Source of the DNA: Streptomyces sp. SAT1
GTDB lineage: Bacteria > Actinomycetota > Actinomycetes > Streptomycetales > Streptomycetaceae
NCBI RefSeq assembly: GCF_001654495.1
Contig: NZ_CP015849.1
Location: 1,998,501-2,062,500, forward strand
Direction: 5' to 3'
DNA length: 64,000 nt
Shown here: positions 51,092 through 60,157 of the stretch, in pieces
Numbering within the stretch: the stretch's first letter is position 1
Layout of the letters: the number at the start of each line of letters is the position of its first letter
Translations under genes and position numbers: made by a program
Notes under the pieces: generated by a model
What the model was told of the DNA's origin: nothing
Databases searched by the model: none
The model's input: only the letters and a program-made list of their open reading frames with translations

Positions 51092-52831
51092 ATGACGCTC
51101 ACGACGACCAACCGGCCCTCCCGGAGCGCGAGCGGGGCCGTCGTCCCGGTGCTCGCCTTCGCGGGCATCGTTGTCGCGGTGATGCAGACCCTGCTCGTCC
51201 CGGTCATCAAGGACCTGCCGCTGCTGCTGGACACCACCCCCAGCAACGCCACCTGGGTCCTGACCTCCACCCTCCTCTCCGGCGCCGTGGCCACGCCGAT
51301 CATGGGCCGCCTCGGCGACCTCTACGGCAAGCGCCGGATGCTGATAGCCAGCCTCACGGTCATGGTCGCGGGCGCGCTGGTCAGCGCCTTCACAAGTGCG
51401 TTGCTCGCCATGATCGTGGGCCGTACGCTCCAGGGCTTCGCCATGGGCGCGATCCCGCTCGGCATCGGCCTGATGCGCGACATGCTGCCGCGCGAGAAGC
51501 TCGGCTCCTCGATGGCGCTGATGAGTTCCTCCATCGGCGTCGGCGGCGGCCTCGCGCTGCCCGCCGCGGCCCTCGTCGCCCAGCACACCGACTGGCACGC
51601 CCTCTTCTACGGCGCCGCCGGACTCGGTGTCCTCGCCATCGTGCTCACCCTGCTGACCGTCCCCGAGTCGCCGATGCGCGCCGCGGGCTCCTTCGACCTG
51701 CCGGGCGCGCTCGGCCTGTCCGCCGGACTGGTGCTGTTCCTGCTGCCGATCACCAAGGGCAGCGACTGGGGCTGGTCCTCGCCCACCACGCTCGGCCTGT
51801 TCGCCGCCGCCGTCGTCGTCCTGCTGCTGTGGGGCCTGATGGAGCTGCGCAGCAAGGCCCCGCTGGTCGACCTGCGCACCACCGCCCGCCGCGAGGTGCT
51901 GCTCACCAACCTCGCCTCGATCATGGTCGGCGTCGCCTTCTACGTCGTCTCCCTGGTCCTGCCGCAGCTGCTCCAGCTCCCCACCGCCACCGGCTACGGC
52001 CTCGGCCGGTCGATGGTCGTCGCGGGTCTGTGTGTGGCCCCGCTCGGTCTGACGATGATGTTCACCGCGCCCGTCTACGCCCGGCTCTCCGCCCGCTACG
52101 GCCCTCGGACCACCCTGGTCATCGGCCTGATGATCATCGCGATCGGCTACGGCGGCGGCCTCGGCCTGATGGACGCGGCCTGGCAGACGGTGCTCACCTC
52201 GGTGATGCTGGGCGCCGGCATCGGCCTCGCCTACTCCTCGCTGCCCGCGCTGATCGTCGGCGCGGTCCCGGCCGCCGAGACCGGCGCGGCCAACGGCCTG
52301 AACACGCTGATGCGCTCCATCGGCACCTCGGTCTCCAGCGCCGTGATCGGCATGGTGCTGGCCAACACCGCCCACCAGGTGAACGGCGTGGCCGTGCCCA
52401 CCATGCACGGCTTCCGCGTCTCCTTCCTGATCGCCACCGGCGCCGTCGCCGTCGGCCTGGTACTCGCCCTGTGCCTGCCCCGGCCCGCCCGCTCCACCGC
52501 CCCGCAGCTGCGCGCCAGCAGCGAGGAGGACGCGAACCTGGCCCGCGCGCAGGAGATGCTGGGCGGCTTCCGCGGCCGGGTCCTGGACGCCGCCGGCGCC
52601 CCGGTCGCCCGCGCCAAGGTCACGCTGATCGACCGGCACGGCCGCCAGGCCGGCGCCACCCTCTCCTCGGCCGACGGCAGCTACGCCCTCGCGGTCCCGG
52701 TCCGGGGACCGTACGTCCTGGCCGCCCGCGCCACCGGCCACGGCCCGCACGCGGCCTCGGCCACCCACACCGGCGACGACCGCCCGGTCGACCTCGACCT
52801 GGCCCTGCCGGGCGAGACGGTCAGCGCCTGA
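51092..52831 (+). CDS. MFS transporter (14-helix) fused to a carboxypeptidase-regulatory-like domain
   Basis: The product has 579 residues from ATG 51092. Residues 15-475 carry about 14 helices with the loop signature GRLGDLYGKRRMLI. After a charged helix (RASSEEDANLARAQEMLGG) residues 500-579 form a beta-sandwich like CarboxypepD_reg/PEGA-type domains (FRGRVLDAAGAPVARAKVTL, SSADGSYALAVP, VLAARATGHGP). Such domains are usually extracytoplasmic; on a 14-helix topology this end should face the cytosol. The fusion is unusual and its role is unknown. Confidence 0.88.
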   Translation: MTLTTTNRPSRSASGAVVPVLAFAGIVVAVMQTLLVPVIKDLPLLLDTTPSNATWVLTSTLLSGAVATPIMGRLGDLYGKRRMLIASLTVMVAGALVSAFTSALLAMIVGRTLQGFAMGAIPLGIGLMRDMLPREKLGSSMALMSSSIGVGGGLALPAAALVAQHTDWHALFYGAAGLGVLAIVLTLLTVPESPMRAAGSFDLPGALGLSAGLVLFLLPITKGSDWGWSSPTTLGLFAAAVVVLLLWGLMELRSKAPLVDLRTTARREVLLTNLASIMVGVAFYVVSLVLPQLLQLPTATGYGLGRSMVVAGLCVAPLGLTMMFTAPVYARLSARYGPRTTLVIGLMIIAIGYGGGLGLMDAAWQTVLTSVMLGAGIGLAYSSLPALIVGAVPAAETGAANGLNTLMRSIGTSVSSAVIGMVLANTAHQVNGVAVPTMHGFRVSFLIATGAVAVGLVLALCLPRPARSTAPQLRASSEEDANLARAQEMLGGFRGRVLDAAGAPVARAKVTLIDRHGRQAGATLSSADGSYALAVPVRGPYVLAARATGHGPHAASATHTGDDRPVDLDLALPGETVSA

Positions 52832-52997
52832 CGTCCCGGCCGCCGGTACCGTCCGGCCGGGACCGCCTGAGCCGCCCGCCCACCGCCTGGGCCGCCCGCC
52901 GCACGCACCCCACCGCACCCGCTGTCGCCCGCCCGGCAGCGGGTGCGGCAGCATGGGCGCCCGGCACGCCGTACGTACGACCGGAAGGACCCGCCGC

Positions 52998-53660
52998 ATG
53001 ACCGCGGTACCGAAGCCCGACATCCTGGCCGCGTTCGAGGCCGCGAAGGGGTTCATGCCCACGGACGAGGGGCTGGCGCTCTACGCGGCGGCGGCGGACG
53101 CGGGGCGGCTCGGGCTGCCGCTGCTGGAGGTCGGCACGTACTGCGGGCGCTCCACGGTGCTGCTCGCCGACGCGGCGCGGCAGGCGGGAGTCACCGCGCT
53201 CACCGTCGACCACCACCGGGGCAGCGAGGAGCAGCAGCCCGGCTGGGACTACCACGACCCGGAGACGGTCGACCCGGAGCTCGGCCTGATGGACACGCTG
53301 CCCGCGTTCCGGCGCACGCTGCACCGGGCCGGTCTGGAGGAGCACGTGGTGGCGCTCGTCGGCCGCTCGCCGCAGATCGCCGCGCTGTGGAACACCCCGC
53401 TCGGGCTGGTCTTCGTCGACGGCGGGCACACCGACGAGCACGCCGGTGCCGACTACGCGGGCTGGGCCCCGCACCTGGCGGCGGGCGGGCTGCTCGTCAT
53501 CCACGACGTGTTCCCGGAGCCCGAGGACGAGTTCACCGGGCAGGCGCCGTACCGCGTGTATCTGCGGGCGCTGGAGTCCGGGGAGTTCACCGAGGTGTCG
53601 GCGACGGGCTCGCTGCGCGTCCTGCGGCGGACCGGCGCGAGCGCCCCGGCGCGCGGTTAG
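52998..53660 (+). CDS. Class I SAM-dependent methyltransferase (CmcI/TylF-like fold)
   Basis: The 220-residue protein starts at ATG 52998 with GGAAGGA upstream. The fold is visible in LLEVGTYCGRSTVLLADAA (motif I), TVDHHRGSEEQQ and the acidic LVFVDGGHTDEHAGADYAGWAP, ending LLVIHDVFPEP. This arrangement (metal-ligand Asp residues in VDGGHT and IHD) resembles O-methyltransferases of the macrocin type. The substrate is unknown. Confidence 0.82.
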   Translation: MTAVPKPDILAAFEAAKGFMPTDEGLALYAAAADAGRLGLPLLEVGTYCGRSTVLLADAARQAGVTALTVDHHRGSEEQQPGWDYHDPETVDPELGLMDTLPAFRRTLHRAGLEEHVVALVGRSPQIAALWNTPLGLVFVDGGHTDEHAGADYAGWAPHLAAGGLLVIHDVFPEPEDEFTGQAPYRVYLRALESGEFTEVSATGSLRVLRRTGASAPARG

Positions 53661-53759
53661 AGTCGCAGCCGTGTCGTACTCAGACCCAGGCCCCCGGAGC
53701 CCGCACCCGGACCGCCCCGAGCCCCCGGGCGCCCCGGCCGTTCGCGCCGTACGCCCGTC

Positions 53760-54647
53760 GTGCTGCTCACCGCGCTGGTGTGCGGCGGGCTGCTGGGCTG
53801 GCTCGGGTACGAGGCGGTGGGCGCGCCGGATGACGGCTCCGCCGCCTCTCCCACCTCTCCCGCCTCCCCCGCCGTCTCCGCCCCGGGTGCGCCGTCCGGC
53901 GGCCCCGGGACGCTGTCGCCCGGCTCCCCCGGCCCGTCCTCCGGTGACGGCAAGGGGTCCGGCGCGGGCAGCCTCGCGGGCAAGGTCGTCGTCATCGACC
54001 CGGGCCACAATCCCGGCAACTTCCGCCACACGTCGCAGATCGCCCGCCCGGTGGACATCGGCACCGACCGCAAGGAGTGCGACACCACGGGCACGTCCAC
54101 GAACGACGGCTACGCCGAGGCGCGGTTCACGCTGGACGTGGCGCACCGGCTGCGCACGCTGCTCCAGCGGCAGGGCGTCACGGTGAAGCTGACCCACGAC
54201 GACGGCTCCCCGGACTGGGGGCCGTGCGTGGACGAGCGCGCCCGGATCGGCAACAGCGCGCACGCGGACGCGGCGATCTCGGTCCACGCCGACGGCGCCG
54301 CCCCCGGCGACCGCGGCTTCCACGTGATCCTCCCGGCGGCCGTGCACGCCGGCGCCGCCGACACCCGCCCGATCGCGGCCGCCTCCAGGGACCTGGGGGA
54401 ACACGTCGCGGACGGCTTCCGGCGGAGCACCGGCGAACCGCCGTCCAACTACCTCGGCGGCGGCACCGGACTCGTCACGCGGAAGGACCTCGGGGGTCTC
54501 AATCTGTCAACGGTTCCCAAGGTGTTCATCGAGTGCGGCAATATGCGCGACCGCACCGACGCGGCCCTGCTGACCAGCGGAAGCTGGCGGCAGAAGGCGG
54601 CGGAGGGGTTGTCTGAGGGAATCGTGAGTTTCCTGCGCGGGTCGTGA
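53760..54647 (+). CDS. N-acetylmuramoyl-L-alanine amidase (amidase_3)
   Basis: The exported peptidoglycan amidase has the zinc motifs VVIDPGHNPGNFRH (His), the second ligand in ARFTLDVAHRLR (Glu in YAEARF), ISVHADGA (His) and catalytic Glu in FIECGNMRDRTDAALL. Residues 1-20 are a bare hydrophobic segment without a basic start, followed by a Ser/Pro/Gly linker. The preceding bases could supply a basic leader only in another frame (GTG 53671), so either the start is GTG 53760 or the 5' end carries a frameshift. Confidence 0.87.
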   Translation: MLLTALVCGGLLGWLGYEAVGAPDDGSAASPTSPASPAVSAPGAPSGGPGTLSPGSPGPSSGDGKGSGAGSLAGKVVVIDPGHNPGNFRHTSQIARPVDIGTDRKECDTTGTSTNDGYAEARFTLDVAHRLRTLLQRQGVTVKLTHDDGSPDWGPCVDERARIGNSAHADAAISVHADGAAPGDRGFHVILPAAVHAGAADTRPIAAASRDLGEHVADGFRRSTGEPPSNYLGGGTGLVTRKDLGGLNLSTVPKVFIECGNMRDRTDAALLTSGSWRQKAAEGLSEGIVSFLRGS

Positions 54648-54802
54648 TCCGCACCCCGTTCCCGGCGGACAGGCGCGCCGGACGAACGATAGTGTCACCC
54701 GTACGATGAGGGGCCACCCCCGCGCTTCACCCCAGGACCCGGTACCGGCGGCCTGCCGAAGCGACGCCTCTGACCCGCGACAAGACGACTGAAGGACCTG
54801 AA

Positions 54803-55585
54803 GTGAATATCCGCTCCCTCACTCGGGGCGACGGCGTGGTGATCGGAGCAGCGGTGTTGCTGTTCATCGCGTCGTTCCTCCACACGTACGACAACTACCT
54901 CGGCACCAATGCCTGGGACGGGCTCGGTCTGGGGCTCGGCATCTACATGGGCGGGGTGATCGGTGCGGTCCTGGTCGTCGTGCAGCGCTGCCTGCCCCAG
55001 CCCCGCAAGGTGGCCGGTCTGGAACTGGGCACGGTCGGCGCGGGGTTCACGGTGCTCGTGGCGTGGATCCTGTTCTGGGACCTGGTGGACACGCCGAGCA
55101 CGGTCGGCGCGGGCGCGGGCCTGATCCTCGGCTTCATCGCGTCCCTGGTCATGGCGGGCGCGGTGATCGCCACCCCGCTGGTCCCGGCGCTCCAGGCGCC
55201 GCTGGTCTCGGCGCCCAAGCCGGTCGCCGCGGGCCCGTACGGCGGGCAGCCGCAGGCCGGTTACGGCTACCCGGGCGCCCAGCCGCAGCCGTACGGCGCG
55301 CAGCCGCAGGGCGGTCAGTCCTTCGGCGGGCAGCCGCAGCCGGGCCAGCCCGCCCCCGCCCCGGCGGCCGCCGGTCAGCAGACGCCGGCCTTCTCGCCGT
55401 TCTGGTTCGCGGTGCCCGCGCCGCGTCCGCTGTTCGGCGAGGACGGTTCGTCCGCGCCGATCGCCGAACTGGCGCCGGGCGTCTGGTACCTGGCCGTCGA
55501 GCAGCGCGGCCAGGGCCTGCTGACCGAGATGCAGGACGGCCGCCGCGGTGTCCTCCAGGACACCTCGAACATCCAGCGCGGCTGA
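54803..55585 (+). CDS. DUF5336-type membrane protein
   Basis: The 260-residue protein has four helices in residues 10-130 (GVVIGAAVLLFIASFLHTY, GVIGAVLVVVQ, VLVAWILFWDLVD, ASLVMAGAVIA). A Gln/Pro/Gly/Tyr-rich tail with GQPQ and PYGAQPQ repeats (residues 145-200) follows, then a short folded end (FWFAVPAPRPLFGEDG). The helix layout matches what I recall of DUF5336. Its role is unknown; such tails often bind SH3 or WW-like partners. Confidence 0.75.
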   Translation: MNIRSLTRGDGVVIGAAVLLFIASFLHTYDNYLGTNAWDGLGLGLGIYMGGVIGAVLVVVQRCLPQPRKVAGLELGTVGAGFTVLVAWILFWDLVDTPSTVGAGAGLILGFIASLVMAGAVIATPLVPALQAPLVSAPKPVAAGPYGGQPQAGYGYPGAQPQPYGAQPQGGQSFGGQPQPGQPAPAPAAAGQQTPAFSPFWFAVPAPRPLFGEDGSSAPIAELAPGVWYLAVEQRGQGLLTEMQDGRRGVLQDTSNIQRG

Positions 55586-55636
55586 TCCCGCGCCGCCGCT
55601 CTCCACGGCTTCACGGCCCCATGGCTCCATGGCCGT

Positions 55637-55674
55637 ACGGCCCCCCGCCCGGAAGACTCCCGGCGGGGGGCCGT
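55637..55674. terminator. Bidirectional hairpin between convergent genes
   Basis: ACGGCCCCCCGCC and GGCGGGGGGCCGT form a 13-bp stem with a 12-base loop, between the DUF5336 gene and the minus-strand secreted protein gene. Confidence 0.8.
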
Positions 55675-55714
55675 CGCCGTTCGCGCGACCGTCGCGCGCG
55701 AGCGTACGGGCGGC

Positions 55715-56296
55715 TCAGGAGCCGGACTTGGCGCCCTGCCGCAGCTCGGACGGCGTGGGCACCTTGTCCTTGACGGGCGCGCCCGCGCTCTTGCCCGCGT
55801 CCTTCACCTTGTTGATGGTGTCGTTGAAGCTGCTGGCGGCCGAGCCGTCGCCCTTGCGGAGCTTGGCCGGGAGGTCCTTGAGCCCGGCCACGGCCGACTC
55901 CAGCGGGGCCAGCGCCTTGGAGAGGGTCGGGTCGCCCTTGGCGTTGCGCTCGGCCGCCTTCAGCCGGTTGTAGGTGAAGGCACCGGCCAGGGCCGCCTTG
56001 AGGAGCGTCGTCCTGCGGTGCTTGGCGCCCTTCTTGAACTTGCCTTCCTTGTACGGTTTCACGATCCACTGGTAGGTCGCGCCGGCCGCGAGGCCCGCGT
56101 TCGCCACGAACCGGGTCTTGGCGAACTTCTGCCGCTCGGCGGAGGTGCTCGGGCTGGGCGTGGGTGCGGCGACCGCGACGCTGGGGACGGTCTGCCGTCC
56201 GTCGCCCTGGCTCGCCGCCCACGCGGGGGTGGAGCCGGCGAGCAGGGCGCAGCAGAGGGTGAGCGCCACGGCGAGGCGCCGTATCGGTACGGGCAC
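55715..56296 (-). CDS. Secreted or surface protein of unknown function
   Basis: The 193-residue protein starts at a GTG with GGAGGA four bases upstream. The signal peptide (PIRRLAVALTLCCALLAGSTPAWAAS) ends at AWA. The mature part has a basic N-domain (KPYKEGKFKKGAKHRRTT), a membrane-like segment LLKAALAGAFTY and helical repeats ending in a Lys/Ser/Pro tail. No catalytic motif is visible. It is divergent from a small membrane-protein gene. Confidence 0.75.
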   Translation of the reverse strand: MPVPIRRLAVALTLCCALLAGSTPAWAASQGDGRQTVPSVAVAAPTPSPSTSAERQKFAKTRFVANAGLAAGATYQWIVKPYKEGKFKKGAKHRRTTLLKAALAGAFTYNRLKAAERNAKGDPTLSKALAPLESAVAGLKDLPAKLRKGDGSAASSFNDTINKVKDAGKSAGAPVKDKVPTPSELRQGAKSGS

Positions 56297-56473
56297 GGTG
56301 TCCTCCGAAAGGTGTTGCTCCGGGTCTCGGATACTCCAGAGGTCCGTGTGAACCACGGCATACCCGATGAAACACGTCATACCCGGCGAAACACGGCACG
56401 CAGGGTGCGTCCGGCGTGACGATGTGTGCGCACGGGAGGTTTCAAGCGGCCGCGCGCGGCCAGACGCCCGTAC

Positions 56474-56767
56474 ATGTCCCCTCGATATCGCACGGGTTCC
56501 GGCTCCGCCGGGACGGTCATCGCGGTGGTCGCCGACATCATGGCCGTCATCCTCGGACTGTGGATCCTGATGTACCTGCTGGACGCGAACCGGGCCAACG
56601 ACCTGGTGCGGTTCATCCATGGAGCGGCCGACTGGCTCGCCGGCTGGTCGCGTGACCTGTTCACCTTCGACGAGGCGTGGGCCCGGGTGGTCGCGGGCTA
56701 CGGTCTGGCCGCGGTCGTGTACCTGTTCGTCGGCCACGCCGTGGCCAACCGGCTGCACCGCGGCTGA
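56474..56767 (+). CDS. Small membrane protein with two helices
   Basis: The 97-residue protein starts at ATG 56474; a GTG at 56426 is an alternative giving 113 residues. Helix 1 is VIAVVADIMAVILGLWILMYLL and helix 2 is VVAGYGLAAVVYLFVGHAVANRL. The loop between contains FIHGAADWLAGWSRDLF, amphipathic and Trp-rich, typical of small actinobacterial membrane proteins that associate with the cell surface. No function assigned. Confidence 0.7.
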   Translation: MSPRYRTGSGSAGTVIAVVADIMAVILGLWILMYLLDANRANDLVRFIHGAADWLAGWSRDLFTFDEAWARVVAGYGLAAVVYLFVGHAVANRLHRG

Positions 56768-56796
56768 CGCCGGCGGTTGGCGGCCCGCCGGGCGCG

Positions 56797-57867
56797 TCAG
56801 CCGCAGCAGTCGGGCTCCAGCCCCCGGGGCGGGCCGTCCTGCGCGAAGACCGTGCAGGTGGGCTCGTGGCCGCCGAGCGCGGCGACCGCGAGGAGCAGCG
56901 AACCGGCCGTCCAGGTGGTCAGTTCGCGCGGCCATATGGCGTCGTCCTCGAAGACGTAGCCGGTCCAGTACAGGCCGCTGTCCGCGTCGCGCAGGTGCTG
57001 GATGGACTGGAGGACGTCGAGCGCGCGGTCGGACTCGCCCACCGCCCACAGGGTGAGGGCGAGTTCGGCCGACTCGCCGCCGGTCACCCACGGGTTGGGC
57101 ACCACGCAGCGCACGCCGAGGCCGGGCACCACGAAGCGGTCCCAGCCGGCCTCGATGCGCGCCTTGGCCTCGGCGCCGGTGACCGCGCCGCCCAGCACCG
57201 GGTAGTACCAGTCCATCGAGTAGCGGTCCTTGTCCAGGAACCGCTCCGGGTGCCTGCGGATCGCGTGCCGCAGCGCACCGGCCGCCAACTCCCAGTCGGG
57301 CTGCGGCTCTTCGCGCTGCTCGGCGATGGCGAGCGCGCAGCACAGCGCGTGGTGGACGGAGGCGGAGCCGGTCAGCAGCGCGTCCGCGGTGGCCGTTCCG
57401 TCGTCGTCGCGCTTCCAGCCGATCTGGCCGCCCGGCTGCTGGAGGCGCAGCACGAACTCGACGGCCGCGTACACCACGGGCCACATGCGGTCCAGGAAGG
57501 TGTCGTCGCCGGTGGACAGGTAGTGGTGCCAGACGCCGACGGCCACGTAGGCGACGAAGTTGGTCTCCCGGTGGCGGCCGGTGACGTCGTCGTGGGCGCC
57601 GTCCGCGTAGGCGGCGTACCAGGAGCCGTCGGGGAGCTGGTGGCGGGCCAGCCAGTCGTAGGCCCGCGCGGCGGCTTCGTGCTCGCCCGCCGCGTCCAGC
57701 GCCATGGCGGCCTCGGTGTGGTCCCACGGGTCGAGGTGGTGGCCGCGGAACCACGGGATGGCGCCGTCCTCCCGCTGTACGGCGAGGAGCCCGGCCACGG
57801 TGGCGGCGGCCTGCCCGGCGGTGAGGACCCCGGGCAGGACGAGGTGTTCTGTCCGGGGCGTGGTCAC
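56797..57867 (-). CDS. Alpha/alpha-barrel (prenyltransferase/glycosidase-like) protein
   Basis: The product has 356 residues from a GTG that overlaps the methyltransferase stop (GTGA). The sequence holds repeated helix pairs with conserved aromatics (WDHTEAAMALDAAGE, YDWLARHQLPDGSWY, VWHHYLSTGDDTFLDRMW, WTGYVFEDDAIWPRELTTW). These are typical of alpha6/alpha6 barrels of squalene-cyclase/prenyltransferase or glucoamylase kind. No DxDD or zinc motif is clear. No signal peptide is present, so it acts in the cytosol. As third gene after a glycosyltransferase and a methyltransferase it likely processes their product. Confidence 0.78.
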   Translation of the reverse strand: MTTPRTEHLVLPGVLTAGQAAATVAGLLAVQREDGAIPWFRGHHLDPWDHTEAAMALDAAGEHEAAARAYDWLARHQLPDGSWYAAYADGAHDDVTGRHRETNFVAYVAVGVWHHYLSTGDDTFLDRMWPVVYAAVEFVLRLQQPGGQIGWKRDDDGTATADALLTGSASVHHALCCALAIAEQREEPQPDWELAAGALRHAIRRHPERFLDKDRYSMDWYYPVLGGAVTGAEAKARIEAGWDRFVVPGLGVRCVVPNPWVTGGESAELALTLWAVGESDRALDVLQSIQHLRDADSGLYWTGYVFEDDAIWPRELTTWTAGSLLLAVAALGGHEPTCTVFAQDGPPRGLEPDCCG

Positions 57868-58598
57868 TTGGCGTCCGCCCGGGGCAGGTGGGGCTTGGTC
57901 GCGTACGCCACGAAGCTCTTGCCGATCAGCGGGTTCAGCGCCTGCTCGGCGACCCGGGTGGCCAGCGGCTTCTTCATGATGTCCCAGACCAGCAGCTTGT
58001 GGTACGCCTTCACCGGGAGCACCTGGTCGTTGTCGACGCCGAAGGCGCACTTGAGCCACCAGTACGGCGAGTGCAGGGCGTGCGCGTGGTGCGTGCCGTA
58101 CGGCTTGAGCCCGGCCTCGCGGATCTTGCCGAGCAGTTCGTCCGCCTTGTAGATGCGGATGTGGCCGCCCTCGACCTCGTGGTAGGCGTCGGACAGGGTC
58201 CAGCAGACCTTCTCGGGGCCGTAGCGCGGCACGGTGACCGCGATCCGGCCGCCCGGCCGCAGGACGCGCACCATCTCGGCGAGGACGCCCTTGTCGTCGT
58301 GGATGTGCTCCATCACCTCGGAGATGATGACGACGTCGAAGGACTCGTCGGGGAAGGGCAGCGCGAGGGCATCGCCCCGCATGGCGGTGGCGGTGGCCCC
58401 GGCGGGCGCCTCGCCGGCCTCCTTCATCGCCGCGAACCACTTGGCGACCTCGCGGATCTCCTCGGCGCTCTGGTCGAGGGCCACCACCTGCGCGCCGCGC
58501 CGGTAGCACTCGAACGCGTGCCGTCCGGCGCCGCAGCCGAGGTCGAGGACGCGGTCGCCCGGGGCGAGCGGGAACCGGGAGAAGTCGACGGTCAGCAC
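57864..58598 (-). CDS. SAM-dependent methyltransferase in the GT4 operon
   Basis: The 244-residue enzyme has motif I VLDLGCGAGRHAFECYRRG (residues 15-33), acidic VVALDQSAEEI and motif IV DVVIISEVMEHIHDD. The C-terminal HIRIYKADELLGKIREAGL is typical of ubiquinone/glycolipid-type methyltransferases. GTG 58598 overlaps the glycosyltransferase end by seven bases. The substrate is probably the sugar or lipid handled by the neighbouring glycosyltransferase. Confidence 0.85.
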   Translation of the reverse strand: MLTVDFSRFPLAPGDRVLDLGCGAGRHAFECYRRGAQVVALDQSAEEIREVAKWFAAMKEAGEAPAGATATAMRGDALALPFPDESFDVVIISEVMEHIHDDKGVLAEMVRVLRPGGRIAVTVPRYGPEKVCWTLSDAYHEVEGGHIRIYKADELLGKIREAGLKPYGTHHAHALHSPYWWLKCAFGVDNDQVLPVKAYHKLLVWDIMKKPLATRVAEQALNPLIGKSFVAYATKPHLPRADAK

Positions 58599-60091
58599 GT
58601 TGCCCTGCTTTCGTATGCGTCTGCTGCTTCTGCGGCTGGTGCGGCTGCGGTCGCGGCGGGTGCGGAGGGTGCGGTCGCGGCGGGTGAGCCCGGCGCGGGC
58701 CCGTCCGCCGCGGGCCCGTCCGCCGCGGGCGCGGCGGCCGCCGGTGCGGGGCGGCGGCGCGCGGCCGCTCCCGCGGGGCGGGCGGAGTCCGCGATGGCCT
58801 CGCGGTAGCGGGCGACGGTGCCCTCTGCGGCACGGGCCCAGGTGAAGTGCCGCAGCACGCGCTCGCGTCCGGCGGCGCCGAGCCGCGTCCGCAGGCCGGG
58901 GTCGCCCAGCAGCCGGACCAGCCCGGCGGCCAGGGCCTCCGCGTCGCCCGGCGGCACGGCGAGGCAGGTCTCGCCGTCCCGGCCCGCCACCTCGGGGATC
59001 GCGCCGCCGGTCGTGGCCAGCAGCGGGGTCCCGGTGGCCATGGCCTCGGCGGCGGGCAGCGAGAAGCCCTCGTAGAGCGAGGGCACGCAGGCGACCTCGG
59101 CCGAGCGGACCAGGTCGACCAGTTCGGCGTCGGAGATGCCCTTGACGAACTCGACGGCGTCCTGGAGGCCGTAGCGCTCCACGGCCCGCGCGACCGGGCC
59201 CTCGGACGGCCGCTTGCCGACGACGACCAGATGGGCGCCGGGGTGCTCGGCGCGGACCTTGGCCAGCGCCTCCACCAGGAAGACCAGGCCCTTGAGCGGC
59301 ACGTCGGCGCTGGAGGTGGTGACGATCCGGCCGCTCACCCGGGCCACGGAGGGGTCGGGCGAGAACAGGCCGGTGTCGGCGCCGATGTGCACCACGTGGA
59401 TGCGGTCGGGGCGGACGCCGAGGTGGTCGACGATCTCCTGCCGGGAGGTGCCGGAGACGGTGAGCACGGACGGCAGGCGGCGCGCGACCCGCTTCTGCAT
59501 CCGGGTGAAGGCGTACCAGCGGCGCACCGACCACTGCCGCTGCCGGGTGGCCGCCGCGTCCAGCTCCAGTCGCCGGTCCACGGTGATGGGGTGGTGGACG
59601 GTGGTGACCAGCGGGGCGCCGACGTCGCCGAGGAGTCCGTAGCCGAGGGTCTGGTTGTCGTGGACGACGTCGAACTCGCCGCGCCGGGCGCGCAGATGGC
59701 GGCGGGCGCGCAGGGAGAACGTCAGCGGCTCGGGGAAGCCGCCGGTCCACATGGTGGCGACCTCCAGCGCGTCGATCCAGTCGCGGTACTCGCCGCGGCC
59801 GGGGGTGCGGAAGGGGTCGGGCTGGCGGTAGAGGTCGAGGCTGGGCAGCTCGGTCAGGCGCAGCGCGCCCGCGTAGTCCTCGTTCTCGTCCAGGACGGGA
59901 TAGGGCTGGGAGCCGATCACCTCGACGCGGTGGCCGAGGCGGGCCAGTTCGCGCGAGAGATGGCGGACGTAGACGCCCTGGCCGCCGCAGAACGGGTTCC
60001 CCTTGTAGGTGAGGAGCGCGATCCTGAGCGGTCGCCCGCCGTCCGCGGCGAGATCCGCCGGGGACCCTGCCTGACTGGCCTCAGCGGTCAC
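58592..60091 (-). CDS. Glycosyltransferase family 4 (GT-B)
   Basis: The 499-residue enzyme has the GT-B N-domain motif ALLTYKGNPFCGGQGVYVRHL (with the glycine loop) and FDVVHDNQTLGYG. The C-domain donor site includes SADVPLKGLVFLVEAL, GKRPSEGPV and the conserved EGFSLPAAEAMATGTPLLA (E-x7-E). Residues 440-490 are an Ala/Pro/Asp-Gly repeat tail (APAADGPAADGPAPGSP). It is first in a three-gene operon driven from the KstR-type operator region; the start ATG is 53 bases from the site. Confidence 0.9.
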   Translation of the reverse strand: MTAEASQAGSPADLAADGGRPLRIALLTYKGNPFCGGQGVYVRHLSRELARLGHRVEVIGSQPYPVLDENEDYAGALRLTELPSLDLYRQPDPFRTPGRGEYRDWIDALEVATMWTGGFPEPLTFSLRARRHLRARRGEFDVVHDNQTLGYGLLGDVGAPLVTTVHHPITVDRRLELDAAATRQRQWSVRRWYAFTRMQKRVARRLPSVLTVSGTSRQEIVDHLGVRPDRIHVVHIGADTGLFSPDPSVARVSGRIVTTSSADVPLKGLVFLVEALAKVRAEHPGAHLVVVGKRPSEGPVARAVERYGLQDAVEFVKGISDAELVDLVRSAEVACVPSLYEGFSLPAAEAMATGTPLLATTGGAIPEVAGRDGETCLAVPPGDAEALAAGLVRLLGDPGLRTRLGAAGRERVLRHFTWARAAEGTVARYREAIADSARPAGAAARRRPAPAAAAPAADGPAADGPAPGSPAATAPSAPAATAAAPAAEAADAYESRATC

Positions 60092-60143
60092 TCTGGGCCC
60101 CCTTCTGACTGCACCGCCGCGAGATTACGCCGGGACGCTAATC

Positions 60144-60157
60144 TAGAACAAGTTTCA
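60144..60157. promoter_or_regulatory. KstR-type operator
   Basis: TAGAACAAGTTTCA matches the published mycobacterial KstR motif TNNAACNNGTTNNA at every fixed position. It is in the divergent region between the glycosyltransferase operon and the KstR-like tetR gene. Confidence 0.8.
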
